Source of the DNA: Flavobacteriales bacterium
Lineage (GTDB): Bacteria > Bacteroidota > Bacteroidia > Flavobacteriales_F > PHOS-HE28
Direction of reading: 5' to 3'
Length of the DNA: 38,704 nt
Assembly (NCBI GenBank): GCA_019912395.1
Contig: JAIOIH010000050.1
Span: 116,651-155,354, forward strand
Shown piece after piece: positions 7,375 through 16,107 of the stretch (its first letter is position 1; each line of letters begins with the position of its first letter). The notes below the pieces were generated by a model. It saw only the letters and a program-made list of their open reading frames with translations. It had not been told where the DNA came from and made no database searches. A program made the translations under genes and the position numbers.

Positions 7375-8907
7375 ATGCACCCCTACATCCGCCTGTTCGA
7401 CCTCAGCCAGAAAGTGGACTACCGCACGGAAGTGCTCAGTGGCCTCACCGTGTCGCTCGCGCTGATCCCCGAGGCCGTGGCCTTCGCGCTGATCGCGGGC
7501 CTCTCGCCGCTCACGGGCCTGTACGCGGCCTTCGTCATGGGGCTGATCACCAGCATCTTCGGCGGAAGGCCGGGGATGATCAGCGGTGCCACGGGTGCGA
7601 TCGCCGTGGTGATCGTGGCCCTCGCCGCCCGGCATGGTGTGGAATACGTGTTCGCCGCCGTGGTGCTCGCGGGGATGTTCCAGGTGCTCGCCGGGTTGCT
7701 CCGCTTGGGCAAGTTCATCCGCCTGGTGCCGCAACCTGTGATGTACGGTTTCGTCAACGGACTGGCCATCGTGATCTTCATGGCCCAGATGGCCCAGTTC
7801 AAGACGGTGGATGGCGCATGGATGAGCGGGGCGTCCCTCTGGACGATGCTCGGTTTCGTGGTCCTCACCATGGCCATCATCTGGGGGCTGCCGAGGCTCA
7901 CGAAGGTGATCCCCTCCTCGCTCGTCGCCATCCTGGTGATCTCCGCGCTGGTGATCGGCCTGCGGATCGATACGCGCACCGTGGGCGACATCGCCAGCAT
8001 CAGCGGGGGCTTCCCGCCCTTCCACATCCCGGCCGTACCCTTCACGCTGGACACGCTGATGATCATCCTGCCCTACGCGGCGATCGTGGCGGGCGTGGGC
8101 CTGATCGAGAGCCTGCTCACGCTGAACCTGCTGGACGAGATCACCAACACGCGCGGCCGCAGCAACAAGGAGGCCGTGGCGCAAGGTGCGGCCAACATGC
8201 TCAGCGGCGTGTTCAGCGGCATGGGCGGTTGCGCCATGATCGGCCAGAGCCTCATCAACGTGAGCAGCGGTGCGCGCGCAAGGCTCAGCGGCATCGTCGC
8301 CGCCGTGATGCTGCTGGTCTTCGTGATGTTCGCCGCGCCGCTGATCGAGCGCCTGCCCATGGCGGCCCTGGTGGGCGTGATGTTCATGGTGGCCATCGGC
8401 ACCTTCGAGTGGGCCAGCCTGCGCACCTTCGGCCGCATGCCGCGCCACGATGTGTTCGTGATGGTGGTGGTGGCCGCTGTCACCGTGATCTTCCACAACC
8501 TCGCCGTGGCGGTGCTCATCGGCGTGGTGATCTCCGCACTGGTGTTCGCCTGGGAGAACGCCAAGCGCATCCGCGCCCGCAAGCATGTTGACGAGCACGG
8601 CGTGAAGCACTATGAGATCTACGGGCCGCTCTTCTTCGGCAGCGTGCAGGCCTTCAAGGAAAAGTTCGACATCGCCAACGACCCCAAGGAGGTGATCATC
8701 GATTTCCGCGAAAGCCGCGTGGCGGACATGAGCGGCATCGAGGCCCTCAGCCGCATCACGGAACGCTACCGCGAGGCGGGCAAGCAGTTGCACCTGCGCC
8801 ACCTCAGCACCGATTGCCGCCTCCTGCTGAAGAACGCCGGCGATTCCATCGACGTGAACATCTTGGAGGATCCCAGCTACAAGGTGGTGGTGGACCGGTG
8901 GACGTGA
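7375..8907 (+). CDS. SulP-family anion transporter with STAS domain
   Basis: A 510-residue inner-membrane protein. The N-terminal SulP region starts [20 protein letters not shown], with the family's early [20 protein letters not shown] and [15 protein letters not shown] segments, and contains multiple transmembrane helices to about residue 390. A C-terminal STAS domain (about 402-508) follows, with [12 protein letters not shown] and the characteristic [19 protein letters not shown] stretch. SulP proteins carry sulfate, bicarbonate or other anions, usually with Na+ or H+; the substrate cannot be read here. No carbonic anhydrase or sulfate-assimilation gene is adjacent. Length and both ends look complete. 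Confidence 0.95.
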   Translation: MHPYIRLFDLSQKVDYRTEVLSGLTVSLALIPEAVAFALIAGLSPLTGLYAAFVMGLITSIFGGRPGMISGATGAIAVVIVALAARHGVEYVFAAVVLAGMFQVLAGLLRLGKFIRLVPQPVMYGFVNGLAIVIFMAQMAQFKTVDGAWMSGASLWTMLGFVVLTMAIIWGLPRLTKVIPSSLVAILVISALVIGLRIDTRTVGDIASISGGFPPFHIPAVPFTLDTLMIILPYAAIVAGVGLIESLLTLNLLDEITNTRGRSNKEAVAQGAANMLSGVFSGMGGCAMIGQSLINVSSGARARLSGIVAAVMLLVFVMFAAPLIERLPMAALVGVMFMVAIGTFEWASLRTFGRMPRHDVFVMVVVAAVTVIFHNLAVAVLIGVVISALVFAWENAKRIRARKHVDEHGVKHYEIYGPLFFGSVQAFKEKFDIANDPKEVIIDFRESRVADMSGIEALSRITERYREAGKQLHLRHLSTDCRLLLKNAGDSIDVNILEDPSYKVVVDRWT

Positions 8908-9242
8908 GGCGGACCCATTCGGCGCTTTTCGGGCAGTGGCGTGGCATCCGCTGCAGACCGGTCCTCCAATTCATCTACCCCTGAACGACGGGCGTTGTGG
9001 TGACCGAAGGACCGTTCGGATATGAGCGGAGGATCGAAATATGGATGTTGATCGGCACGGGAACCCGTTGATGCGGGTTGTGCCACTTCCTTTGCCGCGA
9101 TGGGTCCCGGACACCCTGCCCCTCCTGATGATCGTCAGTTACCCAGGACCGCTCCTGGTTTTACTTCCATCCCTATTGCGGCATGCAACACCGTACACCA
9201 TTTCCCCTTCGATCTTCCGCATCCACCAAACCCGCGCTGCTC
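8908..9242. other. Intergenic stretch before the multicopper oxidase
   Basis: No gene is supported. Small hairpins occur (CCGAA...TTCGG near 9004-9019; ACGGGAACCCGT near 9057-9068) without T-runs, so no terminator is called. TTCCTTTG at 9087-9094 is one base from a -7 box and is the best promoter candidate for the downstream gene, at low confidence. Confidence 0.4.
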
Positions 9243-10901
9243 ATGAAATACCGGTCACTCCTGCTGCTCCCGTTCGCCATCGCGTTCCATGCCGGCGCCC
9301 AGAACCCCTTGGCCATTCCCGCAGCGCTCGACCTCGACACGTTCGATCTGGTGGTCGACGAGCACATGCACCAGTTCTACCCCGGCCTCACCACGCCCAC
9401 CTTCGGGGTGAACGGGGTGTTCCTCGGACCCACGCTCATCCTCCACCACGGCGACACCGCGCACATCCGCGTGATCAACCAGCTCGAGGAATTCACCACC
9501 CTGCACTGGCACGGCATGCAGGTGCCCGGTGAATCCGACGGAGGACCACCGCGCATGGTGATGCCCGGTGAAACATGGCATGTGAAGTACAAGGTGAAGA
9601 ACCCGGCCGGCACCTTCTGGTACCACCCGCACCCCCATGAGCAAACCGCGGAACAAGTGAACATGGGACTTGCCGGCATGATCATCGTGCAGGACGATGC
9701 AGAGGCCGCGCTGGACCTGCCACGGACCTATGGGGTGGATGACATCCCCGTAGTGGTCCAGGACCGGAGCTTCGCCGCGAACGGCGAATTCGTCTTCGGA
9801 CCGCTCGGCGATTCCTTGCTAGTGAACGGCACACCCCGACCCTACGTGGAACTGCCCGCCCAGGTCGTTCGTCTTCGCTTGCTGAACGGATCCAACACCC
9901 GAACCTACCAGTATGGCTTTGAGGATGGCCGCTCCTTCTCCATCATCGCCAACGACGGCGGCCTGCTGGCATCGCCCATCACCACGGACCGGCTCCGCCA
10001 AAGCAACGGGGAACGTTCGGATATCCTGTTGGACCTCGCGGGCATGGAAGGTGATAGCCTGCTGCTCATGAGCTTCGCCACGGAGTTGACGCACAGCATG
10101 CCCGGTAGCGATTATGCCCTTTGGGAACCGAGCGCCCTGAGCGGCATCGACTTCCCGGTACTGCGCATCCGCGTCACCGCGCAAACGTCGGATCCCGTCA
10201 CCACGATCCCGACCACGCTGGTGGCGCAGAACCCACCGGCGGAGCTGGACATCAGCCGCACCCGCTACAAATCCTTCGGAGGCACCGGCACCGTGGGCAC
10301 GGGAATGTTCACCATCAATGACCTGATGTTCGACATCGACGTGGTGAACGATACCGTGTGGCTCGGGGCCACCGAGAAATGGGTGATCCTGAACGGCTCC
10401 GACATTGCCCACCCGTTCCACATCCATGGTGGATCCTTCCACGTCCTGCACCGCGATGGCATGCCGCCGCACCCGTGGGAAAGGGGCGCCAAGGACGTGG
10501 TCCTGGTGGATATGGGAGAGCAGGTACACCTGATCATGAAGTTCGATGAGTTGACCAATGGCTGGCCCTTCATGTACCACTGCCACAACCTGATGCACGA
10601 GGATATGATGATGATGCTGCAATACGTGGTGGAGGACCGCAGCGCGAGCGTGGCCGATCAGGATGGCACGGAGGAGGTCACCGTATTCCCATCGCCCTCC
10701 TTCGGCCTGTTCACCATCCAAAGCGATTTTGCCTTGAAGGAAGCGATCGTGACCGACCTGATGGGCCGCACGGTGATGCGCCGTACACTGAACAACTCCT
10801 TCCAGGATGAGCTCGACGCGAGCGCATGGCCGCCTGGACCGTACGTGCTTGAGCTACTGGGCACCGACCGCTCCGTGCGTAAGGTGGTGGTTCGCCAGTG
10901 A
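9243..10901 (+). CDS. Multicopper oxidase with T9SS sorting domain
   Basis: About 552 aa from the ATG at 9243, which opens a signal peptide (MKYRSLLLLPFAIAFHAGAQ); the frame extends 20 codons further up without signal character. It is a three-domain copper oxidase of the CueO/CotA/bilirubin-oxidase type. All four copper motifs are visible: HWHGMQVPGESDGGPPRM, WYHPHPHEQTAEQVNMG, HPFHIHGGSFHV and YHCHNLMHEDMMMM, the last giving the Cys, His and a likely axial Met of the type 1 site. The final 80 residues (from TVFPSPSFGLFTIQ to VRKVVVRQ) are a type A T9SS sorting domain, so the enzyme is predicted to cross the outer membrane and be secreted or surface-anchored. The substrate (Cu+, Mn2+, phenolics or bilirubin-like) is unknown. 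A strong hairpin follows the stop. Confidence 0.93.
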   Translation: MKYRSLLLLPFAIAFHAGAQNPLAIPAALDLDTFDLVVDEHMHQFYPGLTTPTFGVNGVFLGPTLILHHGDTAHIRVINQLEEFTTLHWHGMQVPGESDGGPPRMVMPGETWHVKYKVKNPAGTFWYHPHPHEQTAEQVNMGLAGMIIVQDDAEAALDLPRTYGVDDIPVVVQDRSFAANGEFVFGPLGDSLLVNGTPRPYVELPAQVVRLRLLNGSNTRTYQYGFEDGRSFSIIANDGGLLASPITTDRLRQSNGERSDILLDLAGMEGDSLLLMSFATELTHSMPGSDYALWEPSALSGIDFPVLRIRVTAQTSDPVTTIPTTLVAQNPPAELDISRTRYKSFGGTGTVGTGMFTINDLMFDIDVVNDTVWLGATEKWVILNGSDIAHPFHIHGGSFHVLHRDGMPPHPWERGAKDVVLVDMGEQVHLIMKFDELTNGWPFMYHCHNLMHEDMMMMLQYVVEDRSASVADQDGTEEVTVFPSPSFGLFTIQSDFALKEAIVTDLMGRTVMRRTLNNSFQDELDASAWPPGPYVLELLGTDRSVRKVVVRQ

Positions 10902-10920
10902 GCGGCGCATTGAAGCGGTG

Positions 10921-10956
10921 GATGCAGCAGCACGGCGGCCGTGCTGCTGCATCTTT
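10921..10956 (+). terminator. 15-bp perfect hairpin after the multicopper oxidase
   Basis: GATGCAGCAGCACGG (10921-10935) and CCGTGCTGCTGCATC (10939-10953) pair perfectly around CGG, followed by TTTA. It lies 20 bp after the oxidase stop. The T-run is short, so termination may be partial. The stem covers an in-frame GTG at 10941 of the next gene, which argues that the methyltransferase starts at the ATG at 10962. Confidence 0.65.
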
Positions 10957-10961
10957 ACCGC

Positions 10962-11648
10962 ATGAACCCGCTACAGTTCCTGCGCCTGCTCATCAAGGGC
11001 CCCGACCCGCAACAGTTGGCCGCGCAACTGCGCAAGCCGCACGGCTTCATGGCACGCAAAGTGACCGAGCGCATGAACGCATTGAACCGCGTGCTCTACG
11101 GATCAGCGTGGAAGGCCCTCGAGCTGCAGGACGGTATGCATGTGCTGGAGATCGGCTTCGGCAACGGGCTCTTCTTCGGCGACCTGTCACGCGAGGCCAA
11201 CGGGTTGCACCTCTACGGGCTGGACTTCAGCCAGGAGATGGTGAACGAGGCCGCGGCACGGAACAAGGACCTCATCGCATCGGGCACCTTGCAACTCGCA
11301 CACCGCCCCAGCGACCGCATGCCCTTCGCCGAGGCACGGTTCGATCGCATCTTCTGCATCAACGTGATCTACTTCTGGGACGATCCGGCCGCTCACCTTC
11401 GCGAAGTGCGCCGTGTGTTGAAGCCTGGCGGCACCTTCACCGCCGTATTGCGCACGCGCTCCTCCATGGAGGAACTTCCCTTCTCGCAGCATGGCTTTAC
11501 CATGTATGAACAGGCCGACTGGGAGCGTGTGCTCCAGGCCAATGACTTCGCCCTTTCCGGTACAACAGTGCTGCGCGAAGCGGAAACCGAATTCGAAGGG
11601 ATGCGCTACCATCCGGAGAGCTTGGTGATGACCGCCCGACCGGCGTAG
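10962..11648 (+). CDS. Class I SAM-dependent methyltransferase
   Basis: About 228 aa from the ATG at 10962 (MNPLQFLRLLIKGPDPQQLA). Motif I is HVLEIGFGNGLFFGDL, motif II is near LHLYGLDFSQEMVNEA with the acidic residue that binds the SAM ribose, and the later RMPFAEARFDRIFCINVIYF and HLREVRRVLKPGGTF segments match motifs of the UbiE/COQ5-like and type-11 methyltransferase group. The substrate is unknown; small molecules are usual for this group. It is cytoplasmic, with no signal or membrane span. Its message may be partly shared with the multicopper oxidase if the intervening hairpin is leaky, but no functional link is evident. Confidence 0.85.
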   Translation: MNPLQFLRLLIKGPDPQQLAAQLRKPHGFMARKVTERMNALNRVLYGSAWKALELQDGMHVLEIGFGNGLFFGDLSREANGLHLYGLDFSQEMVNEAAARNKDLIASGTLQLAHRPSDRMPFAEARFDRIFCINVIYFWDDPAAHLREVRRVLKPGGTFTAVLRTRSSMEELPFSQHGFTMYEQADWERVLQANDFALSGTTVLREAETEFEGMRYHPESLVMTARPA

Positions 11649-11821
11649 GGAGTTCACGGCGATGTGCGGACGGGCAGATCCGCATGCCGGGAATCGCGCA
11701 TTTCAAGCCGGAAAACAGCACTCCACTGGGGCCTCCTCCGTACCGTGAGATCATCCTCGGAAGCCAACGCTTTAGCCCGGGACCCGGACATCGCACATAC
11801 CACTCCCAGCACATGTCCACA

Positions 11822-11860
11822 CGAAAAAGCCCCCGCCGATCGGCAGGGGCTCTTGTTCTT
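11822..11860 (-). terminator. Terminator of the TPR lipoprotein gene (bidirectional-looking)
   Basis: AGCCCC/GGGGCT plus GCCG/CGGC pair around AT (11828-11851), with one mismatch. On the minus strand it is followed by TTTTTCG, and on the plus strand by TCTTGTTCTT, so it could also end transcripts from the methyltransferase side. It lies 24 bp beyond the minus-strand stop at 11875. Confidence 0.8.
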
Positions 11861-11874
11861 GGATTGGATCCGGC

Positions 11875-13584
11875 TTAAAGGCCGAGGTTGTCCTTGTAGG
11901 CGCGGAACTCGAGGTCCTTCATGGCCTTGTCCTTCAGGCTGGGGTCCTTTTGCACCGCAGCGGCGAGGTTGGTGCGTACGCCTTCGCCATTGTTGGTGCG
12001 GGCATCGATGATGGCGGCCAGATAGTGGCCCTTGGCGCTGTCCCTATCCGGGCTGGCGGCGAGGATGGTGCCTGCTCCGGCGGCATCCCCACCGAGCATT
12101 TTGGCCAACGCGGCATTGAAGGTGTTCTGCCCGGACATGTTGCTGTTGGCGCTGGCATAGTTGCCGTTCTGGATGGCGATGATGCCCTGGTTGTACTTCA
12201 CGTCCGCACCCGCTGGAGCGGCCCTGGCAAAGAGCTCGGCGGCCTTCGCACGATCACCCTTCTGGCGTGCGATCACGCCCAGGTTGTTGGTGCTGACGGG
12301 ATTGTCCATGATGCCGTTGGCCTTCTGGAACTGGGCTTCGGCCTCTGCGGTCTTGCCCTGCTGGAACAGCACATAGCCCACGTTGTTGGCCGTGCGATAG
12401 TCCTGGGGGTAGATGCGCTCCGCTTCGCGGTAGATGCGCAGCTGCTCATTGAGGTCGTTGGTGAGCGTGGCGGCCTTCAGGATCTCCTCGATCTTCAGGG
12501 TGTCCGGATTGCTCTTGCTCAGGCTGGTCAGCTCTTCGTCACTGTAGCCGTTCACGTCATAGTTCAGCTTGATCTCCGAGCGGCGCAGCTTGGGCAGGAT
12601 GTCCACGGCGATCTCCTTGTAGGTGGCCGCCATGTTCTTGATCTCCGCCTCGCGCTTGGTCACGTCGGGGTACATCTCCAGCACGCGAAGCACCAGGTCC
12701 TTGTCCGTGAAGCTGCTGGCCTGGATGGCCGTTTTGAAGCCGTCCCAGTCCTCGCCCCGCGGGTTGAGGGTGTAGAAGCCGTCACCCTTGGCGGCATCGA
12801 TCTTGTTCGCCTGCAGCACGCCCTGGATCCAACGCTTGCCGGTGGCCGCGCGCTTCTCCGCGAGGTTCTCGTTCATGTGGACCTCACCTTCGGGAGAGGC
12901 ATAGGCATCGATGGTGACACCCTTCCAAGTGATCCGGGCGTTCGCCTTGTTCTTCTTCACGAAGGCGGACACGTCCTTCACGTCCTGGTCCTGGAGTTCG
13001 GAGGGGCGGACCACTTCCGAGGCGACCAGGTAGTTGATGGTGGCATCGGCGCTGTGGCTGGTGACGCGCTCGAACTTGTCGGCTCCGAGGATCACGCGGT
13101 CATCGCTCATCACCAGGTACGGCGTGGTGATCACGCCATCGGCGAGCTTCACCGCAGTGAACGCCTTTTCCTTACTGCCCTGCTTTCCGAGGATATTCAG
13201 CATCAGCTGGCTTTCCTCCATGGCGGGGGTGTAGGCCACCTTGTCGCTATAGCTGAAGGTTTTTCCGGTTTCGTAGGGGACCACCGTGTAATTACCCACG
13301 GCTTTTTCACCTTGGAAACCGGCCATCTTCAACGGGGTTTCGCCGCTGGTGTAGGTAATGGTCGGGGTGAGCTCAACCTGGGCCTTCTTGTAGAAATATT
13401 TCCCCGGAAAGTTCCCATTGATGTTCACATGGACCGTATCGCCCTGCACGATGAGGGGGTCTGGATCCACCGTGTGGGTGATAGTTGAGGCGTACTTGTC
13501 CATCTTGCCGAGACCGCCGCAACCGGCGACCACCAAGGCTGTCGCGGCCAACATGGCGATGCCTTTGAGGTGATTTTGTTCCAT
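11875..13584 (-). CDS. TPR-containing lipoprotein with OmpA-like segment
   Basis: A 569-residue predicted lipoprotein: the signal ends in the lipobox VAGC with Cys at residue 22, followed by GGLGKMDKY, so it is likely anchored in the outer membrane facing the periplasm. The middle (about 30-220) is an all-beta region of unknown family (HTVDPDPLIVQGDTVHVNIN). Around 228-260 is an OmpA-like stretch, VTIDAYASPEGEVHMNENLA followed by EKRA, which recalls the peptidoglycan-binding domain. The C-terminal third carries several TPR-like helical pairs (IYREAERIYPQDYRTANNVG, YVLFQQGKTAEAEAQFQKAN, LGVIARQKGDRAKAAELFAR). It stands alone between its own promoter-like box and terminator. The function is probably envelope organisation or protein interaction; no gene symbol is justified. 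Confidence 0.82.
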   Translation of the reverse strand: MEQNHLKGIAMLAATALVVAGCGGLGKMDKYASTITHTVDPDPLIVQGDTVHVNINGNFPGKYFYKKAQVELTPTITYTSGETPLKMAGFQGEKAVGNYTVVPYETGKTFSYSDKVAYTPAMEESQLMLNILGKQGSKEKAFTAVKLADGVITTPYLVMSDDRVILGADKFERVTSHSADATINYLVASEVVRPSELQDQDVKDVSAFVKKNKANARITWKGVTIDAYASPEGEVHMNENLAEKRAATGKRWIQGVLQANKIDAAKGDGFYTLNPRGEDWDGFKTAIQASSFTDKDLVLRVLEMYPDVTKREAEIKNMAATYKEIAVDILPKLRRSEIKLNYDVNGYSDEELTSLSKSNPDTLKIEEILKAATLTNDLNEQLRIYREAERIYPQDYRTANNVGYVLFQQGKTAEAEAQFQKANGIMDNPVSTNNLGVIARQKGDRAKAAELFARAAPAGADVKYNQGIIAIQNGNYASANSNMSGQNTFNAALAKMLGGDAAGAGTILAASPDRDSAKGHYLAAIIDARTNNGEGVRTNLAAAVQKDPSLKDKAMKDLEFRAYKDNLGL

Positions 13585-13617
13585 GTGTTGATCAGTTTGT
13601 TTTTATCCAGATCGCGG

Positions 13618-13625
13618 CAAACTTA
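13618..13625 (-). promoter_or_regulatory. -7 box for the TPR lipoprotein gene
   Basis: On the minus strand this reads TAAGTTTG, an exact match to the Bacteroidota TAnnTTTG box, about 33 bp before the ATG. The -33 element is not a clear TTTG; TGTGG lies at roughly the right distance. Confidence 0.6.
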
Positions 13626-13749
13626 ATCACCATCCGTGCCACATCACGGGGTTGCCACGTCAACAGTTGTACACATACCAAGGTGAGTGAACACCTGAAC
13701 GGCCACATCCCGCTCCCTCCTTGTTCCGCAGCTCCGGTGTTCCGGGTAT

Positions 13750-14385
13750 TTAGAGCTGTTCCACATAATAGCCCGGTTCGCGGGGCGCGGACACCATCTT
13801 CAGGAAGCGGGGATACGCCTCCCGGTCCTTCAACAGGTCCTTGCCGTTGAGGTCCACCACCAGCACGCGACCTCCTTCCAACTTGCGGAGATGGTCCAGG
13901 TAGCGCTGCTGCAACTGCTCGAGGTAGGCCTCACCGATCTGCTGCTCATAGGACCTGCCGCGTGCCCGGATCCGCTCCCGCACCAGATGCATGGGCAGGT
14001 GGAGGTAGACAAGCAGTTCCGGCTTGGGCAGTCCACCGTACATGATGGCGTAGAGGTCGCGGAACAGTTCATGCTCGTCCGGTGGCAGGGTGGCTCCCGC
14101 GAACACGAGCGATTTCCCGATGGAATAATCCGCCACCGTGATGGGGTTGAAAAGGCTCCGCTCCCCTACCCGCTTCAGTTGATGATAGCGCTGGGCCAGA
14201 AAGGAAAGCTCCAAGGAGAAGGCATGGCGTGCCGGGTCCTCATAGAACCGGGGCAGAAAGGGGTTGTCCTCGAATTCCTCGAGCACCATGGCCGCATCCC
14301 ATTCGGCGGCGAGCCGCTTGGCGAGGGTGGTTTTTCCCGCACCGATCAAGCCTTCCACGGCGACGTATCCATAGGGTGGCTTCAT
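13750..14385 (-). CDS. Deoxynucleoside kinase
   Basis: A 211-residue P-loop enzyme of the deoxyadenosine/deoxyguanosine (dNK) kinase family. The Walker A motif is GLIGAGKTT (residues 12-20), the substrate-binding EEFEDNPFLP is at 36-45, ADYSIGKSLVFA marks the DRS-like catalytic loop, and RERIRARGRSYEQQI is the arginine-rich lid. It phosphorylates deoxynucleosides with ATP in the salvage pathway. Its start overlaps the stop of folK by 4 bp (ATGA on the minus strand), so the two are translationally coupled. Purine versus pyrimidine preference cannot be read. No anomaly in length or motifs. Confidence 0.92.
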   Translation of the reverse strand: MKPPYGYVAVEGLIGAGKTTLAKRLAAEWDAAMVLEEFEDNPFLPRFYEDPARHAFSLELSFLAQRYHQLKRVGERSLFNPITVADYSIGKSLVFAGATLPPDEHELFRDLYAIMYGGLPKPELLVYLHLPMHLVRERIRARGRSYEQQIGEAYLEQLQQRYLDHLRKLEGGRVLVVDLNGKDLLKDREAYPRFLKMVSAPREPGYYVEQL

Positions 14386-14849
14386 GGCTTCGGAACGGTA
14401 TTGAGCAGGTCGAGCACGGTGCGGTGCAGCAGCGGATGCACCAGGGCGGGAACGATGTCCGCTGCGGGGGCCAATGCGAAGGCGCGCAAGTGAACGCGGG
14501 GATGCGGCACCGAGAGGCCGGGGAGTACGATGATCCGGTCCTCCACGAAGAGGATGTCCAGATCGATGATGCGCGAGGCGTAATGGCCTTCGGCGGGGCG
14601 CTCCCGTCCCAGTTCCTTCTCGATGGCGAGGAGTTGTTCCATCACCGCTTCCGGAGGCTGGTCGGTGCCCACCAGCACGGCACGGTTGAGAAAAAGCCGT
14701 TCATCCTGGAAGCCCCACGGTTCGGTCCAATGGTCCCTGCTGGTGGCGAGCACCGGTCCGACGCGTTCCGCGATGAGGGCGGTGGCGCGTGCAAAGGTGG
14801 CGGGCGGGTCGCCCCGGTTCGCTCCGAGGAGCAGCGTGATCTCGGCCAT
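14382..14849 (-). CDS. folK: HPPK (dihydropteridine pyrophosphokinase)
   Basis: 155 residues, the usual length for single-domain FolK. The start ITLLLGANRGDP, the central EPWGFQDERLFLNRAVLVGT and the catalytic HYASRIIDLDILFVED (the PRxIDLDILF family motif) are present, followed by VPHPRVHLRAFALAPAADIVP. The enzyme transfers pyrophosphate from ATP to 6-hydroxymethyl-7,8-dihydropterin in folate synthesis. The gene overlaps the deoxynucleoside kinase by 4 bp. prfA lies 83 bp upstream on the same strand, so a purM-prfA-folK-dnk transcript is possible. CTTACTTTG just before the start resembles a shortened -7 box. Confidence 0.95.
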   Translation of the reverse strand: MAEITLLLGANRGDPPATFARATALIAERVGPVLATSRDHWTEPWGFQDERLFLNRAVLVGTDQPPEAVMEQLLAIEKELGRERPAEGHYASRIIDLDILFVEDRIIVLPGLSVPHPRVHLRAFALAPAADIVPALVHPLLHRTVLDLLNTVPKP

Positions 14850-14932
14850 GGCCCAAAGTAAGGGAAGGCAGGCGCTGTTCCGGCGCGGTCATTGGAGATC
14901 GGTTCCGGGATGGCGCGCTGGAGGGTGTGACC

Positions 14933-16015
14933 TCAGTACGCCTCCCCGGCGCTCAACTTCTCCGTGCGGTCCGCCATTTGGAGCGCGTCAATGATGGCAT
15001 CCAGTCCTCCGTCCATCACCTCCGTGAGGTTGTGAACGGTGAACTCGATGCGATGGTCGGTGATGCGGCTTTGGGGGTAGTTGTACGTACGGACCTTGGC
15101 GCTCCGGTCGCCGCTGGCCACCTGGCTGCGCCGATGGGCGGTTACGGCCTCCTCCTCGGAGCGGACCTTTTCATCATAGAGCTTGTTGCGGAGCATCTGC
15201 ATGGCCTTGAGCCGGTTTCCCAGCTGGGAACGCTCGGTCTGGCACATCACCACCACCCCGGTAGGGATGTGCGTGAGCCGCACCTTGGTCTCCACCTTGT
15301 TCACGTTCTGGCCGCCCGCCCCACCACTGCGGGCCGTCTCCATCTTCACGTCGCTCTCCTTCAGGTCCACGTCGAACTCCTCGGCCTGGGGCAGCACGGT
15401 AACGGTGGCCGCGCTGGTGTGGATGCGGCCGCTGGCCTCGGTGCGCGGCACGCGCTGCACCCGGTGTACCCCGGCCTCGAACTTCAGCACGCCGTACACG
15501 CCGTCACCTTCAATGTTGAGCACCACCTCTTTCACGCCTCCCGCACTGTTCTCGCTGATGTCGGCCACTTCCACCTTCCAGCCCCGGCGCTCGCAGTAGC
15601 GCGTATACATGCGGAAAAGGTCGCCCGCGAAGATGCCGGCCTCATCGCCACCCGTGCCGGCACGTATTTCCATGGTGCAGTTGCGCTCGTCGTTGGGGTC
15701 CTTCGGTACCAGCAACAGGCGGACCTGCTCCTCCATGCTCCCTATCGTTTCGGTAAGCTTCTCCTTCTCGGACCGTGCCATTTCCAGCATCTCCGGGTCG
15801 CGCTCGCTGCGGAGCATGTCCTCCGCACCCTTCAGGTCCTCGATGGCGCGGCGGTAGGTGATGTAGGCCTCGTCCACCGGCCCCAGGTCGCGGTATTCCC
15901 GGTTCAGGTCCACAAAACGCTTCCGGTCCGCGATGATGTCCGGATCGGCGAGCTGCTTGCCGATCTCCTCGCGGCGGTCGTGTATGGCGGAAAGTTTGCC
16001 GAGGAGGTCGTTCAT
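14933..16015 (-). CDS. prfA: Peptide chain release factor 1
   Basis: 360 residues, standard RF1 length. The catalytic GGQ is at residues 234-236 (in [15 protein letters not shown]) and the stop-codon-reading tripeptide is PRT at 190-192 (in [16 protein letters not shown]), the PxT form that marks RF1 (UAG/UAA) rather than RF2 (SPF). The N-terminal coiled-coil domain and the [20 protein letters not shown] block are intact. It ends translation in the cytoplasm. It lies 92 bp downstream of purM. GACCTTTG at 16074-16067 may be an internal promoter -7 box. Confidence 0.97.
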   Translation of the reverse strand: MNDLLGKLSAIHDRREEIGKQLADPDIIADRKRFVDLNREYRDLGPVDEAYITYRRAIEDLKGAEDMLRSERDPEMLEMARSEKEKLTETIGSMEEQVRLLLVPKDPNDERNCTMEIRAGTGGDEAGIFAGDLFRMYTRYCERRGWKVEVADISENSAGGVKEVVLNIEGDGVYGVLKFEAGVHRVQRVPRTEASGRIHTSAATVTVLPQAEEFDVDLKESDVKMETARSGGAGGQNVNKVETKVRLTHIPTGVVVMCQTERSQLGNRLKAMQMLRNKLYDEKVRSEEEAVTAHRRSQVASGDRSAKVRTYNYPQSRITDHRIEFTVHNLTEVMDGGLDAIIDALQMADRTEKLSAGEAY

Positions 16016-16066
16016 TGGAAGGAAGGTCGCGTGGGCGTTCCGGGCATTTCCATGACCGCGTTATGC

Positions 16067-16074
16067 CAAAGGTC
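16067..16074 (-). promoter_or_regulatory. Possible -7 box for prfA
   Basis: GACCTTTG on the minus strand differs from TAnnTTTG at the first position and lies about 50 bp before the prfA ATG, in the gap after purM. Confidence 0.3.
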
Positions 16075-16107
16075 GGGATACAAGGCGGAGGTGTGGCACA
16101 TGCTGGT

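Noticed and set aside
7174-8802. 542-codon minus-strand frame over the SulP gene
   Set aside because: The product is His/Glu/Ala/Asp-rich low complexity; the plus-strand SulP protein is intact.
11950-13488. 512-codon plus-strand frame over the TPR lipoprotein
   Set aside because: Antisense shadow; the minus-strand product has a lipobox, TPRs, a promoter box and a terminator.
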